Of a stretch of 64,000 bases of DNA, positions 35,901 through 46,751 are shown piece after piece (positions within the stretch are counted from its first letter, which is position 1; each line of letters opens with the position of its first letter). The position numbers were made by a program, and so were the translations under genes. Origin of the DNA: Liquidambar formosana (taxonomy: Eukaryota; Streptophyta; Magnoliopsida; Saxifragales; Altingiaceae); assembly GCA_039720395.1 (NCBI GenBank), contig CM077826.1, positions 22,383,053-22,447,052 of the forward strand. Direction: 5' to 3'. The notes under the pieces were generated by a model that did not search any database, was not told where the DNA came from, and saw only the letters and a program-made list of their open reading frames with translations.

Positions 35901-37059
35901 CTTTAATTTTTAGCTTATGATGAATTAAGAATTTGAGTTCTTTAGGTTTGGTGTCGACTCCAAACTCTCCCTAGGTGTCGATGGCTTCTTTTCTTTTCTT
36001 TCTCTACTTCTTTCTCTTTTCTAGGTGTGTCTGGCTCCTTGGAGAGGCCATCCTGAGTCACATTGCATGTGGACCACATGAGATGAGCTCCAATGGATCG
36101 ATCAAGATTTATGGGAGTACTATCAGAGTATTCCGGAGTCACACTCAACAGAGTTGAGTTTCTCCCATCCCGGGGGAGTTGGTGCGAACACAAGGCCTAG
36201 ACCTCCAATTATACGTGTATGAGAACCAATGACGACGCTGGACAGCATACCCAGTGACCCTATGGCTAGACACGTTGGAGCATTAGAAAAGCAGCAGGGT
36301 TTATTTCCCTTTTTATGTTATTTTATTTTATTTGGATTTATTTTGGGATTGTTATTTCTATTTCCTTATTTAATGTACTAGAGTCTATATAAGACTCTTA
36401 ACTCTTAGGGTTTTAATTGATGCTATTGATAATTAAAAAGTTTGAGACTTACACGTTTGGTGCCAACTCCTAGAGTTACAACTTCTTCTTCTTTTTCTTT
36501 TATTTTGTTTCCGTTCTGTCCTTACTATTGAGACTTACATGTTCTACATCATTATGGTTGATATCCTCATCATGTGGTCGTGGGAATTAAGTGGAGGTGA
36601 AAGACGATAATTTTGTGGTTTACAGGTCATTTCTGCGGTATACTGGGTATTTCAAAGACGAAAAAACATAGCCTTATCAATCGGCTAATTCGATTAATAA
36701 CAACAAAATCACTAGAAGTAAGCAGATATCGGTCCAATTTAATTATTATTTAAAAAAAATGGTATGGGCCCAACTTAATTATGGGTCCAACTTAATTATT
36801 ATTAAAAATAAAATAGCAAGCAAGCGGAGCATCAGGGTAAATTAAATAAACATAACCAAGTTGAGTACTTACAGAGATATTGAAATTCCCATGTTTGAAT
36901 ATGAGGGGCAACCTTCCTGCCAAGTGCGAACAAAAACCCACACAACAATGAAAATAGATACACAAAACTTCTGGTATTTCAAAAACAAGATATGAAAACT
37001 ACTGAATTGGTATCACCTTTGATTTGAATATGGCTGAGGAGGGAAGAACAAATCGCCAT
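32922..37059 (-). CDS. CCB3: CCB3/YlmG-type YGGT-family plastid membrane protein, three exons
   Basis: Exons in transcript order: 37059-37017, 36916-36873, 33452-32922, GT-AG introns of 100 and 3420 bases; 205 residues. The N-terminal ~60 residues are Ser/Lys-rich with few acids, as in a chloroplast transit peptide. The mature part has two hydrophobic segments (LAIGILGPFLSAFSFLFILR and about VVWFGLVSFLNEILVG), and the family blocks MSWYPKLPVGKFPY, YAPTEPLL, TRKLIPPLGGVDVTPVVWFG and GPQGLLVLLSQQV at the end. CCB3 assists covalent attachment of haem ci to cytochrome b6; other YLMG proteins affect nucleoid and thylakoid organisation. CCB3 is my best match, but a YLMG1/2 paralogue is possible. 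Confidence 0.85.
34819..35073. mobile_element. Stowaway-like MITE in the large CCB3 intron
   Basis: The left end ctccctctgtttctatttga and the right end (in reverse complement ttccctccgttcctattt) match the Stowaway/Tc1-mariner consensus CTCCCTCCGT. TA dinucleotides flank both ends (34817-34818, 35074-35075). Confidence 0.8.
35155..35292 (-). mobile_element. tRNA-derived SINE-like unit in the CCB3 intron
   Basis: On the minus strand an A-box-like ggtagaatagttgg is followed by a B-box-like ggtcttaagtttgactc. Order and spacing fit a pol III internal promoter. The ends are not defined. Confidence 0.4.
35740..36475. repeat. Pair of LTR-like segments in the CCB3 intron
   Basis: Two segments (ending at about 35965 and 36475) have the same layout: T-rich DNA, 'ctatataaag/tctatataagac', about 80 bases, then tttggtgtcgactcc or tttggtgccaactcc. 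This could be a decayed small LTR element (TRIM or copia-derived). The similarity is weak and target sites were not found. Confidence 0.3.
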
Positions 37060-37561
37060 TGTAGAGCGAGGGAGAAAGCAAGAGAGAAGTCTGTGTTATC
37101 CGAACTCCATTACAGCGCAAATATCGGAGATGTCCAGTAGTATATCAACGGTTAAGCATCGGCCACGTTGCTCTTAACTAAGACGCTATCGTTTTCAATT
37201 TACGGCGTCAACTCAACTGTCACTGAAATCACTCTTTTAAAATAAAATAAAAAAATAAAAAAATATTGATTTTTACTACTGAAATCACTGTCTTGACTTG
37301 GTCTCATCATCAAAGAGGAAGAAGAAATAGTGCACCATAGGCTTGCTCTTATGCCTCAAGGAATTTCTCCTTCAAGATGTTGATCAATGGAGGAACAATC
37401 TCTGACCGTAAGATTGTCACCTTGGTTGGAATAAAAAATAAAAAATCTTCGACCAACTAAGGAAACGTCATCGTTGCAGCTGTGTTTTCTCCATCGAACC
37501 CTCCTTCTCCGACGAGCTTCGAGCTCCGGTTAGGGCTTCGAGTGAAAGATGCTACGAGGGG

Positions 37562-37584
37562 GTGAGAGAGAGAGATATAGAGAG

Positions 37585-37617
<33 letters not shown>
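37562..37617. repeat. (GA)n microsatellite
   Basis: A nearly pure GA run with two interruptions (tata, gc). Confidence 0.9.
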
Positions 37618-37619
<2 letters not shown>

Positions 37620-38747
37620 GAAGAGGCAAAAATAAGGGTTGTGAGAAAGAGGAGAGAGGAGATCGATGGAGAACAAATCCCCTTGGACCATCAATGGAGT
37701 GAGTAATTGGGACTGAGAAAGAAAGAAATACGGAGTAGTACTTTGGACAGCTCGGGTGCAGCTTGACGCCGTTAAAATACACAGCGGTACGACACGATGT
37801 TACGTATATATAGATGTTAATTGGTGTACACGTACGTTGCACGTGAATTTTTTTAAGTTAAATTATTTTTTTAAATAATGATAATAATTTTTTAAATTTA
37901 ATAATTTTATCATGCTTTTGGATAAGATGAAAGCATTTTGATCACTCAATTTTTTACTTTTTTTGGTATAATTAATATTTTTTCTTTTTTATTATCTCTC
38001 CCAAATCATAGTGCTTAAAATTATCTTTGAAACTTCATTATACATAGGTTTTTTGAAGGTTTTATGAAACTTTCATTGCTGAAACAAAAGGCTCTCTTTT
38101 TCACTCTTTGTCTCTTTCTCCAATCAAATTTTACGCTATAGTTGAAAGATTTAATAGCAAATTATTAGTACATTAGTCTTACAAAATCAAAACCAAGACT
38201 TGCGCGGCTTTGCAAACCCTACGGACATGCCATCCTTTTTTTTATGATATACTACAATCTATACCCCTCCCATAGATTCATGCTACAAAAGCTAACTCAA
38301 GTTCCTAATAAGGCCTACACTACCACCTTAAAAAAACTCTAGTATTTATGGGATTGGGAGGTTCTCATTTTATTTATGAGTAAAGTAGTCTTTGATATAT
38401 ATGTTTTGGAAAAACATAGGAAGAAAACAGATACTCCACGCAGGATTGAAATCAAGACTTACGCAAATCCAAAACTTCTATTGGTCTTTGATTAAAATAA
38501 TAATATTCCTAATATGTACATGTTTAGGATTTTTTTTTCCTTTTAAAAATTTGGTATTTATGGGATCAGGATATTTATCATTTTATTTATTAGTAAATTA
38601 GTTTTTGATGATTTTTTTATTTGGGAACAGATAGGAGAACACACATAGCTTATGTAGGGTCTAAAACCAAAAGACTTCTGCAAACCTTAAAGCGATAGAT
38701 TAATAAACTCAAGGACCATTGATTTTTCATTAAAAAATAATATTCCC

Positions 38748-39020
38748 TTTGTCTCGTAAAGATAGGCTACGTTTGACAAAACACGGGGTTTAAAAAAATG
38801 TAATCATTATATTGACTTGTCATTGATTAAGTTCTATCTTTCCAAAAATACTCTTATATTTTTTGTATTGGGTTTTGTGTTGAAAGTAAATATTGAAATA
38901 ACGAAGGGTATAAGAAATTTTAAAAAAATATGATTTGATTTTTTAAAGTAGCCAAATATTTTGGGACAAAAAAATTTAAAAATTTGGCGTACCTTATTGG
39001 GACGGAGGGATCGGAGTACT
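38748..39020. mobile_element. Stowaway-like MITE
   Basis: The left end attccctttgtctcgtaaag and the right end ttattgggacggagggat are imperfect inverted partners of the ctccctccgtcc type. The body is about 270 bases, AT-rich and non-coding. Confidence 0.6.
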
Positions 39021-39202
39021 TGTTCTTATGTATTGCCCTCCATGATGTTAAATTTTTCTGACAGTTGCTACCTAGTTGAATCTAGATGGCTGTGATGAGA
39101 AGATGATTTTTTGGTAATCGCCTCCAAATATAATGCCAAATAAAGTTTGTTTGTCAACTTATTAAATATTAAGTGTTAATAAGGTACAAATTGACTGCCA
39201 AT

Positions 39203-39965
39203 GAACTAGGTGGACTTTGATCATTATATCTTTGTATGTTAGGTACGTAGGCGCTCATTTGATGTTCAAGTCCGCCCTAGGATACTAAATATCCTAGGTT
39301 GTCTTTTTCTTTTTATCCATTTGTCCATCACATATAGGCTAGAGGAATAGGATGGACCCATGCTTCATCATTTATCCATCACATATATTGCTAGAGGAGT
39401 AGGATGGACCCATGTTTACTCATTTATCCATCACATATTTGCTAGAGGAGTAGGATGGATCTGTTTCTTATTCTCTATCTCTCTACTGCTTTCCATATCT
39501 CTCTTATTTGTTCATGGATGTTTACATGCTTTGTGGATGTTTACATGCTTTATGGATGTTCATGGATGAATGGATGGTTTTTGGATGATTCTTTACATAT
39601 GCATGGTGACTAATTAGGAAGTGATTGAAATAGCCTATATAAATTCAGAGACCCATTTTGGGGCGATGTGGGTGCCTATAGGATGTTTCCTAGAACCTTC
39701 CTACATCGTAACTTAGTTTCCGAATCCTCTCTTGTTTTGTAAGACCTGCTTTTCCTTAATCGGAAGTCATGTGGTTTTTTTTCAGAGGTTTCCTTTTAAA
39801 ACTATTTTTAAGGTTTTCCTTTTTTCCTTAAAAAATGAGGTGGCGACTTCTTATTTGTTTCTTTTTGTGAACCTTTTAAAAACCAGATTTTATTAATTTA
39901 AATTTCTACAAGTCTTTTTAAAAGAAGGGTTTTCCTTCCCCCCAGATCGAAACCCGTGGTTCACA
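39203..39965 (+). mobile_element. 3' part of a family-A Ty3/gypsy LTR (truncated 5' LTR of the gag-only element)
   Basis: Closely similar to 52653-53420: it shares gtggactttgatc, ggtacgtaggcgctcatttg, a cctaggat...atcctagg palindrome, clustered 'gctagaggagtaggatgga' repeats, a 'gaggtggcgact' block, and the terminal gtggttcaca. The 5' two thirds of the LTR are missing. Confidence 0.8.
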
Positions 39966-40573
39966 ATAGTCATAGACCTTTGATTGAGAATCTGTTCAGT
40001 TGTTATGTTGCCTAATTCTCTGTGATTGATCCTCACATTACAACTTAGGGTCATTTGTTTCCATGTCCTTAGTATGTCTTTGTACCCTTAAAGGATGACC
40101 ATCCAACTAGGAGTATATCAAGTTTAGGCCTAACCTTTGTCTATGTGTCCATGGTATTCAATTGTGCTATCCACTTAGGAAAGTAGAGTTAACCAGTCCT
40201 ACAACCTTGATATGCAACTCACCATTGTTTTTAGGATGTCTTGTGTAACTAGAGGTATGTTCAGTCAGACCTATCTACAACGTATTGATGGTACCCGTGA
40301 GATACCGTTATGTTGTCTGTATAAGTACTTAGGATTAGTTGGTCCCATGTGTGTCATCCCATCTTTTGTCTAGTGGAATTCAGTCAAAATAGAGTATTCA
40401 ACTAAGGGTATGGTACTTAGGATCAACTCCATCAGATTTAGAGCAGTTATAGGCCTTAATTTAAAATAAAATTTTGGATTGAGCCTAAAAGAAAATATGT
40501 TATTGTCAGAGGACTAGCTTGGATTCAAGATCATACAGGAAAACTAGTAAGAGTAAACCATTCAATTGAAGAT
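39966..40573 (+). other. Leader of the gag-only element
   Basis: Non-coding sequence between the LTR end and the first gag ATG. The usual primer-binding phrase (ctggggactccactgggg at the other element) is not present at the LTR boundary, so priming would fail. Confidence 0.5.
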
Positions 40574-41943
40574 ATGTCAGAAATAAACCCATCAGTACCT
40601 GCATCGACCTCCTCTGAGGAAGTGGTCCCACCTGAGGATGTTAACAAGCTCTTACATGAGATGATGACTTTGCTGCAATAAGTATCTCTGAAATCTGATG
40701 AGGCAATGAGGATGGCCTAGGAAGCGGTTCAGGCCTGAGTAATGCATACCCAACCTATTCCACAAAATGCCCAACCCATTCCACAGACTACCCAACCTAT
40801 TCCACAAAATACACAAGCTCCACCTCAAAACACTCAAACCATTCCACAGACTACCCAAGCTCCACTGAAAAATACCCAAGTTGTGCCACAGAATACCCAG
40901 AATTACCCTGTTAACTTGGATGATTGGCGCAATGTTACCTTGGAACCAAATGTTTCCACACCTAAACCTAATTTGCCCGTGCCCGAGGATCAAAAAGTGC
41001 TAGCTTCCATAATTGAAGCTATAAAGAAAGCCCTTAAGAATATTCACAAGTCAGATGATTTGATTGATATCTATACCTTGTCTCTTTTCCCTCAAGCCCG
41101 TATACCAACCCAATTCAAAATGCTAGAGCTTGAAAAGTTTGATAGTACGGGCTGCCCTAAAACCCATCTGAAAATGTATACCAGGGCTATGCTCCCAAGA
41201 AGAGCTACAGATGAGCTTTTAGTCCAAATGTTTCATGAGACTTTATCTGGATCTGCTATCTGTTGGTTTTTATTGTTGGATGAATCTCGAACCTGGTCTT
41301 GGGAAGATGCTTGTACACTGAAGTTGATGTTACTTATAAGGATTTGGAGACCACTAAACAAGAGCAAAATGAGACCTTCTCTGCTTTCATCACTAAGTGG
41401 AGACTTAAGACATCCCAAATTACTGTAAGAACCAATGAAGAGGAGCAGATCTAAATGATGGTAAAGAACTTTTTACCAGTGTACCACAAATATCTATTTG
41501 CCAATTATTTCCTGAATTTCAAAGCTTTGATTGGAGTTGGAACCCAAGTAGAAGATGCCATAACTAATGGGACTATTGAGGATGAGGAGCAGCTTTGTCC
41601 TCGTCATTCTGCAACCAATGGAAAGTCCACTGAAATCAGCAACATCTCTTCCCAACTATTCCAACTGGATGACAGCCCTTCTCAATTCACGAAGCTTTAT
41701 ATGCCACTGAGCCATATTTTTGAGAAGTTAAAGGTAAAGGGTCTACTTGAACTACTTGATCCGACACCATTATCTAATCCTTTACCTTGTCGGTTTAAGG
41801 AAAATGAGTATTGTGACTTCCACCAAAGCAAGGGGCATAGCACTGATTGTTACCCAAGATTGAAGCATGAGATCCAAGACCTCTTTGATAAAGGATTCAT
41901 CAGTCCACCAAAGTCATCCAACCGTTCAGGTGCTATAATTTGA
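40574..41943 (+). pseudogene. Degenerate Tat/Ogre-type gag (gag-only element)
   Basis: The frame starts MSEINPSVPASTSSEEVVPP and has early stops at about 40679, 40718 and 40737. It continues with a Pro/Gln-rich repeat (about 40742-40910) built on variants of QPIPQNTQ. Next come the gag capsid-type blocks: DLIDIYTLSLFPQARIPTQF, STGCPKTHLKMYTRAML, LVQMFHETLSGSAICWF. Near 41320 a deletion shifts the frame, and after a further stop the rest (41455-41943) includes KNFLPVYHKYLFANYF and a zinc-knuckle-like CDFHQSKGHSTDC (CX2HX4HX4C). No protease or reverse transcriptase follows, so the element depended on others for mobility. Confidence 0.8.
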
Positions 41944-43889
41944 TTGACTCTCAAGTACATCTTTCTTAGTGCTTATCACTGCACTGATTCCGTTGTGACC
42001 ATTTGTAAAGAGGAGTTTGAACATGTTTAGTTCAAAGTAGACTTAGGATTGGTTCATTTTCTTTCTAGTTTATAATCCATTTGCTTCCTAGTTAATTTGT
42101 GAGTCCCTATTGCTGCTAGTTTGGTCTTTCATTGTAATTCCTCAATCTTTCAATAAAATTACTTGATTCCAAATATTCATTTGTCTTTCTATTCATTTTT
42201 CACCAATCAATGATTAAGGTGGCATGAACATAAACCTTAGAGGCATAATAGATGAACTATGACCAATTAATTTGGAAACAATGATGAGCTTGAAATGGTT
42301 AGCTTAGGGACCACCCTTCCAAATGAAGATAGAGAACTCATTAGGCCATTGAAGAAAGATTTTGAAGCCTTTGAAGATCAAGAAGTTGAGCATTAAACAA
42401 TTCAAAATCAGACTTTCGAGAAGATTAACCCATGTAGCAAAAAAAGAAAAAAAAAAGAAAAAGAATTGAGTGGAAAAGTGATGGTAGAATCATCAAGAAT
42501 GTCGAAGAAGATTGATAGAGAATTGTTGAAGAAAGACTTTGTGATCAAGGAGGTTAGAGCATCAGTTCATGACTCAGAAGGAGAGTTGAAGATCAAATTA
42601 GGGTGGTCCCTACATCAATAAAAATCTTTGGCATGTGCAGAGTCATAGCCCACTAGGTTGAAAACCTAAAAAGGTGACTTAGGCAAAAGTTAGGGCTTTT
42701 AAAAAAAAAAGAAAAAAAAAAAGAAAATTTTTTTGAACTACGAAGACCTGATTCCCTATAAAAGATAAGCTTTTCAAATGTGTGTGTTTCTTTCAAGGAT
42801 TAAGTGGGGATACGTAAGTAGCCCATAAAGTCACTTTAAGTATAGTCTTTAAAAAAAAAAAAAAAAAAAGAAGAAGAAAAGAAAAGAGAAAAGAATAAAG
42901 AAGGGCTTTGCATATGGCTATCATCGAAGGTGATTCTTTGTGACTAGGTTGAAAGGGAATAGTTTCATTTGTAATCCTCTTAGGAGATATAACAAGACAG
43001 TAATAAAGTTGATATAATTTTTTTTTCCCACTCTCTTTTGTTATTTTTTGTCTTCTTGATGTCCTTCATCATTAATTCTCCCATAATTGTCCTTGTGTTT
43101 TGTTTTGGTCCTATATCTTTATTGGTCATTGACCTTGCCCTCTAAAGAATCCTTGATTGTTGTGATCCCATTCAATGCCAAAGTAAAAAAAAAAATCCCT
43201 CATTCATAGGACCTTACTATGTCGTTCAACTCAAACTTTTGTCATGGATTTAATGATAAGGTGTAGCAGTGATCTCTAAGGGAATAATTAGGCTCATTTG
43301 ATTGAATATTTGAATGGCTTAATGAAGAGTAGGGGTATGAGACTTCATGAATTGAATTCCTCCAATATTGAAACATTCTCAAGGTAAAAAAGGCTCGAAT
43401 TACTCAATAAAGAAAAGGGATATGAGATTTCATGAATTGAATTATCATGGTTAAAGCATCTGAAAGGCTTGTAGTAGTTAAAATAAAAAATAAAAAATAA
43501 ATTAAGAGAAAAGAAAAGATCGCTAGGTTAAAAACCTGAAAGGGCAATCTAAGCAAAAGTTAGGGCTTTTGAAAAAAGAAAAAGAAAGGGAAAAATGAAA
43601 TTGTCTACTCTGTTTCCATACTCTGAAGGGATAACGGGTCCGATCCAAGCATCTTAAAAAGCACATCAATTTCTAATAAAGCACGTCCATGGTTTTAAAA
43701 AAAGTCTCTATGATTGCACTAGGTTTGTTTAGGTGACCCTAGAAATGTTTTCCATAGAAAATTGATAAATTTTGGTTGAGAGTCGTTGTTGGCTTTTCCT
43801 CTTTTGTGCATGTTTTTGAGTTCGTTCTGATAAGGTTGTACTTGTTGCTAGGTCTTGTTAGGTCTAGGTCCACTACATTCCCTCAATGA
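41944..43889 (+). other. Non-coding 3' region of the gag-only element
   Basis: No pol-type translation is found. A/G-rich runs occur at 42440-42470, 42700-42725, 42850-42895 and 43480-43590. A ~70-base block (containing 'gcaaaagttagggctttt') is present twice, near 42650 and 43530. Confidence 0.6.
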
Positions 43890-44105
43890 GTTGTTATATT
43901 TAGTCTTAAAGGCCTGAGTGTCTTTTGTGTTTCCCCCTCTAGGTCTTTGGGTTAACTTTGTTCAGTCTCAAGGCTTGAGAGCCTTGACATATTTCCAAGC
44001 CCATGAGCCTACTTCATTTAGTCTCAAAACCTGAGAGCTTTTGCATATCCGTATCTAGGCCTAATTTAATCTCAAGGCCTGAGAGCCTTTACATATTTTT
44101 TCCTT
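43890..44105 (+). repeat. Four imperfect repeats with an AAGGC...GCCTT dyad
   Basis: Units of about 45-60 bases each contain tttagtctcaaggcctgagagcctt or a variant, at about 43898, 43965, 44015 and 44065. Each has a short palindrome (aaggcctgagagcctt). The array directly precedes the 56-bp minisatellite. Confidence 0.65.
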
Positions 44106-45165
44106 TGGAAAGTTTGAGCAGGAAAGTCTTACTCAATTTGCAGTTTCATATTTTTGCCTCTTGGAAGGTTTGGGTAGAAAAGTCTTACTCAATCTGCAGT
44201 TCCACGTTTTTGTCTCTAGGGGGGTTTGAATACGTTTTTGTCTCTTGGAAGGTTTGAGTAGGAAAGTCTTACTCAATTTGCAGTTCCATATTTTTGCCTC
44301 TTGGAAGGGTTGAGTAAAAAAGTCTTACTCAATTTGCAGTTCCATGTTTCTGTCTCTCAGAAGGGTTGAGTAAGAAAGTCTTATTCAATTTGCGGTTCCA
44401 TGTTTTTTGTCTCTTGGAAGGTTTGAGTAGGAAAATCTTACTCAATTTATAGTTCCATATTTTTGCCTCTTGGAAGGTTTGGGTAGGAAAGTCTTACTCA
44501 ATCTGCAATTCCATGTTTTTTGTTTCTTGGGAGGTTCAAAGGAAAGTCTTACTCAATTTGTAGTTCCATATTTTTGCCTCTTGGAAGGTTTGGGTAGGAA
44601 AGTCTTACTCAATCTACAGTTTTATGTTTTTTGTCTCCTGGAAGGTTTAAGTAGGAAAGTCTTACTCAATCTATAGTTCCATGTTTTTTGTCTCTTGGGA
44701 GGTTTGAGTAGGAAAGTCTTACTCAATTTGCGGTTCCATATTTTTTGTCTGTCGAAAGGGTTGAGTAGGAAAGTCTTACTCAATTTGCGGTTCCATAATG
44801 TTGTCTCTTGGAAGGATTGATTAGGAAGGTCCTATTCATTCTACAGTTCCATGTTTTTGTCTCTTGGAAGATTTGAGTAGGAATATCTTATCAATTTGCA
44901 GTTCCATGTTTTTTGGAAGGAATGATTAGGAAAGTCCTATTCAATCTACAATTCCATGTTTATTTTATTTTTATTTATTTATTTTTTTTCTATCGGAAGG
45001 GTTGAGTAGGAAAGTCTTACCTAATCTGCAGTTCCATGTTTTTTGTCTCTCGGAAGGGTTGAGTAAGAAAGTCCTACTCATTCTGTAGTTCCATTGTTTT
45101 CTTTCTTGGATAGTTTGATTAGAACAGAAGCGTTTTACTAATTCGGCAGTTCTAAGGTTTTTCTC
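44106..45165 (+). repeat. 56-bp minisatellite, about 19 copies
   Basis: The consensus unit starts ggaaggtttgagtaggaaag, continues tcttactcaatttgcagttc and ends catatttttgcctctt. Most units carry the dyad TTGAGTA-9 nt-TACTCAA. Several are truncated (about 44217-44245, 44530, 44900), and one carries a T/A-rich insertion (about 44958-44992). The array lies between the gag region and the 3' LTR, where Tat/Ogre elements are known to have variable tandem repeats in the 3' UTR. Phe/Val/Leu-rich reading frames inside are by-products. Confidence 0.9.
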
Positions 45166-45296
45166 CTTTCATGTTATGAGTATCCTATTAGTAGGATGTA
45201 ACGCGAAGACATTGTGGTGGCCTATTGAAAATGGGCTATCTTTTTTTCGGCATTAGCATTCACTTGTTGACACAAGCTTTGCTAATGAGCGGTATC

Positions 45297-46751
45297 TATA
45301 GACACCCGATTTTTATCCTCTAATTTCACACCTTTCCATCTTATGAGCATTATCACATATAGGTTTTGCATCATTTTGGCACCAAATCTTTTTAGTTAGA
45401 CTCTATACATCCCAAAGAATCCATGGTATCTTTCGGGGTTCAATTTGGTTAAGTTTTGATAACTAATAAGAACTTTTGCGACTTGGAGGGCATTTATGTC
45501 ATTTCACTTGCATAATTCTTATTTGATATCCAATTCTAACCAAATTCATCCCAAGATGATCCTAATGACCTTAGGATGTCATTTGTAGGCTTGATTTAAA
45601 GTTTGGTTAAGTCTGGACATGATTGCTTAAGGATGGTTCAAGGTAGGCTCGGTTTGACTCCGTTCATCGGCCTTTCTTAAAATTGCTTCCTAATTTGATC
45701 CAATTGAGTCAAATTAATGCTTCATTAATATCAATTGAGTCTTAATTAAGGTGTATTAATGCTTGGAATATTTTTTGGAAGAATTTGATTGCAACTAGGA
45801 CTCCAATAGGGTTCAAACCCTAATGTTGCCCTGGTAAGCCTCAATTGATCTCTATGAGCCATATGGACTTAAACCTTGATTAATTGACCAAGTGTGGCTC
45901 AATTAGGAGTGTTTTAATCAAATTTTAAGTAGAGAATTGAGCCATGGTTGTTTTAAATCCAAAATCAATGAATTTAGACTTGAAATGGACCCAATACATA
46001 GCCTTAAAGGATAAAATAGCACAAAAGAAAGCAAAAAAGGACCAAACCAGCCCCTGGTAGCCATTTGGCCACCTAGGGAAGGCCAAACGGCCACCAACAG
46101 CCACCTAGGAAGGCCAAACAGCCACCCAAGGTGCCCAGTTGGCCTTCAGCAGTGTTTTACCTTATTTCAACCTCTTTAGACTCCATCTCTTGCTATAACT
46201 CGAATTTTCTCTAAAGTTTTGAAGAGTTTGAGATAGGAATCAACTCTTGAGAGTGATTTAGAGCCTTTGGATCATCCCTAGCTAGATCTAATCCTAGCCA
46301 TTCATTCTATCCACATCTCATTATAAATAGGGGTCCTCCCTTCCTTCATTCGACATCAAGTCTTAGTAGAGTTTTCCTAAGCAAATGAAGAGCTTGAGTT
46401 CTTGAGTGTGGGGTGAATGTTCCTATTAGTATCCTCTCATTCGAGACTCATTCTAATAAAAGTTTGGGCTCAATAGTTAGTAGGGAATGTTCCTATTAGT
46501 ACCCTCTAACTTGCGACCGATTCTAGAGCTTAAAGGCGCGAAAGCTTTGCCCGACTTCCGACTCCCTCCCCTAAGGCTATCTTAAAGCTTGAAAGCATCA
46601 AAGCTTTGCCCGCTTTCGACTTCAAAACCCCGAGGTTGCAAATAGAACTCTACCTCAATTCTGTCAAGTATAATCCCTAAACTCCATTACCATGATGTAG
46701 TTGTTTATGTGATGATGCATGTTCCCATGAGTTTTATTATTTATAGGATTA
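45297..46751 (+). mobile_element. 5' part of the 3' LTR of the gag-only element
   Basis: It starts tatagacacccgattttta, close to the family-A LTR start tgtagacaccccattttc (50345). It contains aacttttgcgacttggaggg (45470-45489) and a TATAAATAG box near 46323, followed by a transcribed-type leader. It is cut at 46751 by the family-B solo LTR; the continuation after 49447 is short. Confidence 0.65.
46747..46751 (+). other. Target-site duplication GATTA, left
   Basis: GATTA directly precedes the TG of the solo LTR and is repeated at 49443-49447. Confidence 0.85.

Larger units (their letters stand above)
37060..39202. other. CCB3 5' flank and spacer
   Basis: Contains the CCB3 promoter side, a (GA)n stretch at 37562-37617, the phrase acgtacgttgcacgtgaat at about 37830, and AT-rich sequence. 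Apart from the MITE at 38748 no gene is visible. Confidence 0.5.

Noticed and set aside
24000..37059. DRE2 and CCB3 as a functional cluster
   Set aside because: Both assist cofactor assembly, but in different compartments and pathways; convergent neighbours in plants are usually coincidental.
40652..40993. Minus-strand 113-codon frame
   Set aside because: Antisense shadow of the gag Pro/Gln repeat.
44003..44676. Open frames over the minisatellite
   Set aside because: They consist of repeat translation (for example GRKVLLNLQF) and break at each truncated unit.
44106..45165. CRISPR-like array
   Set aside because: Units are contiguous and diverged, with no unique spacers; this is a minisatellite in a plant retroelement.
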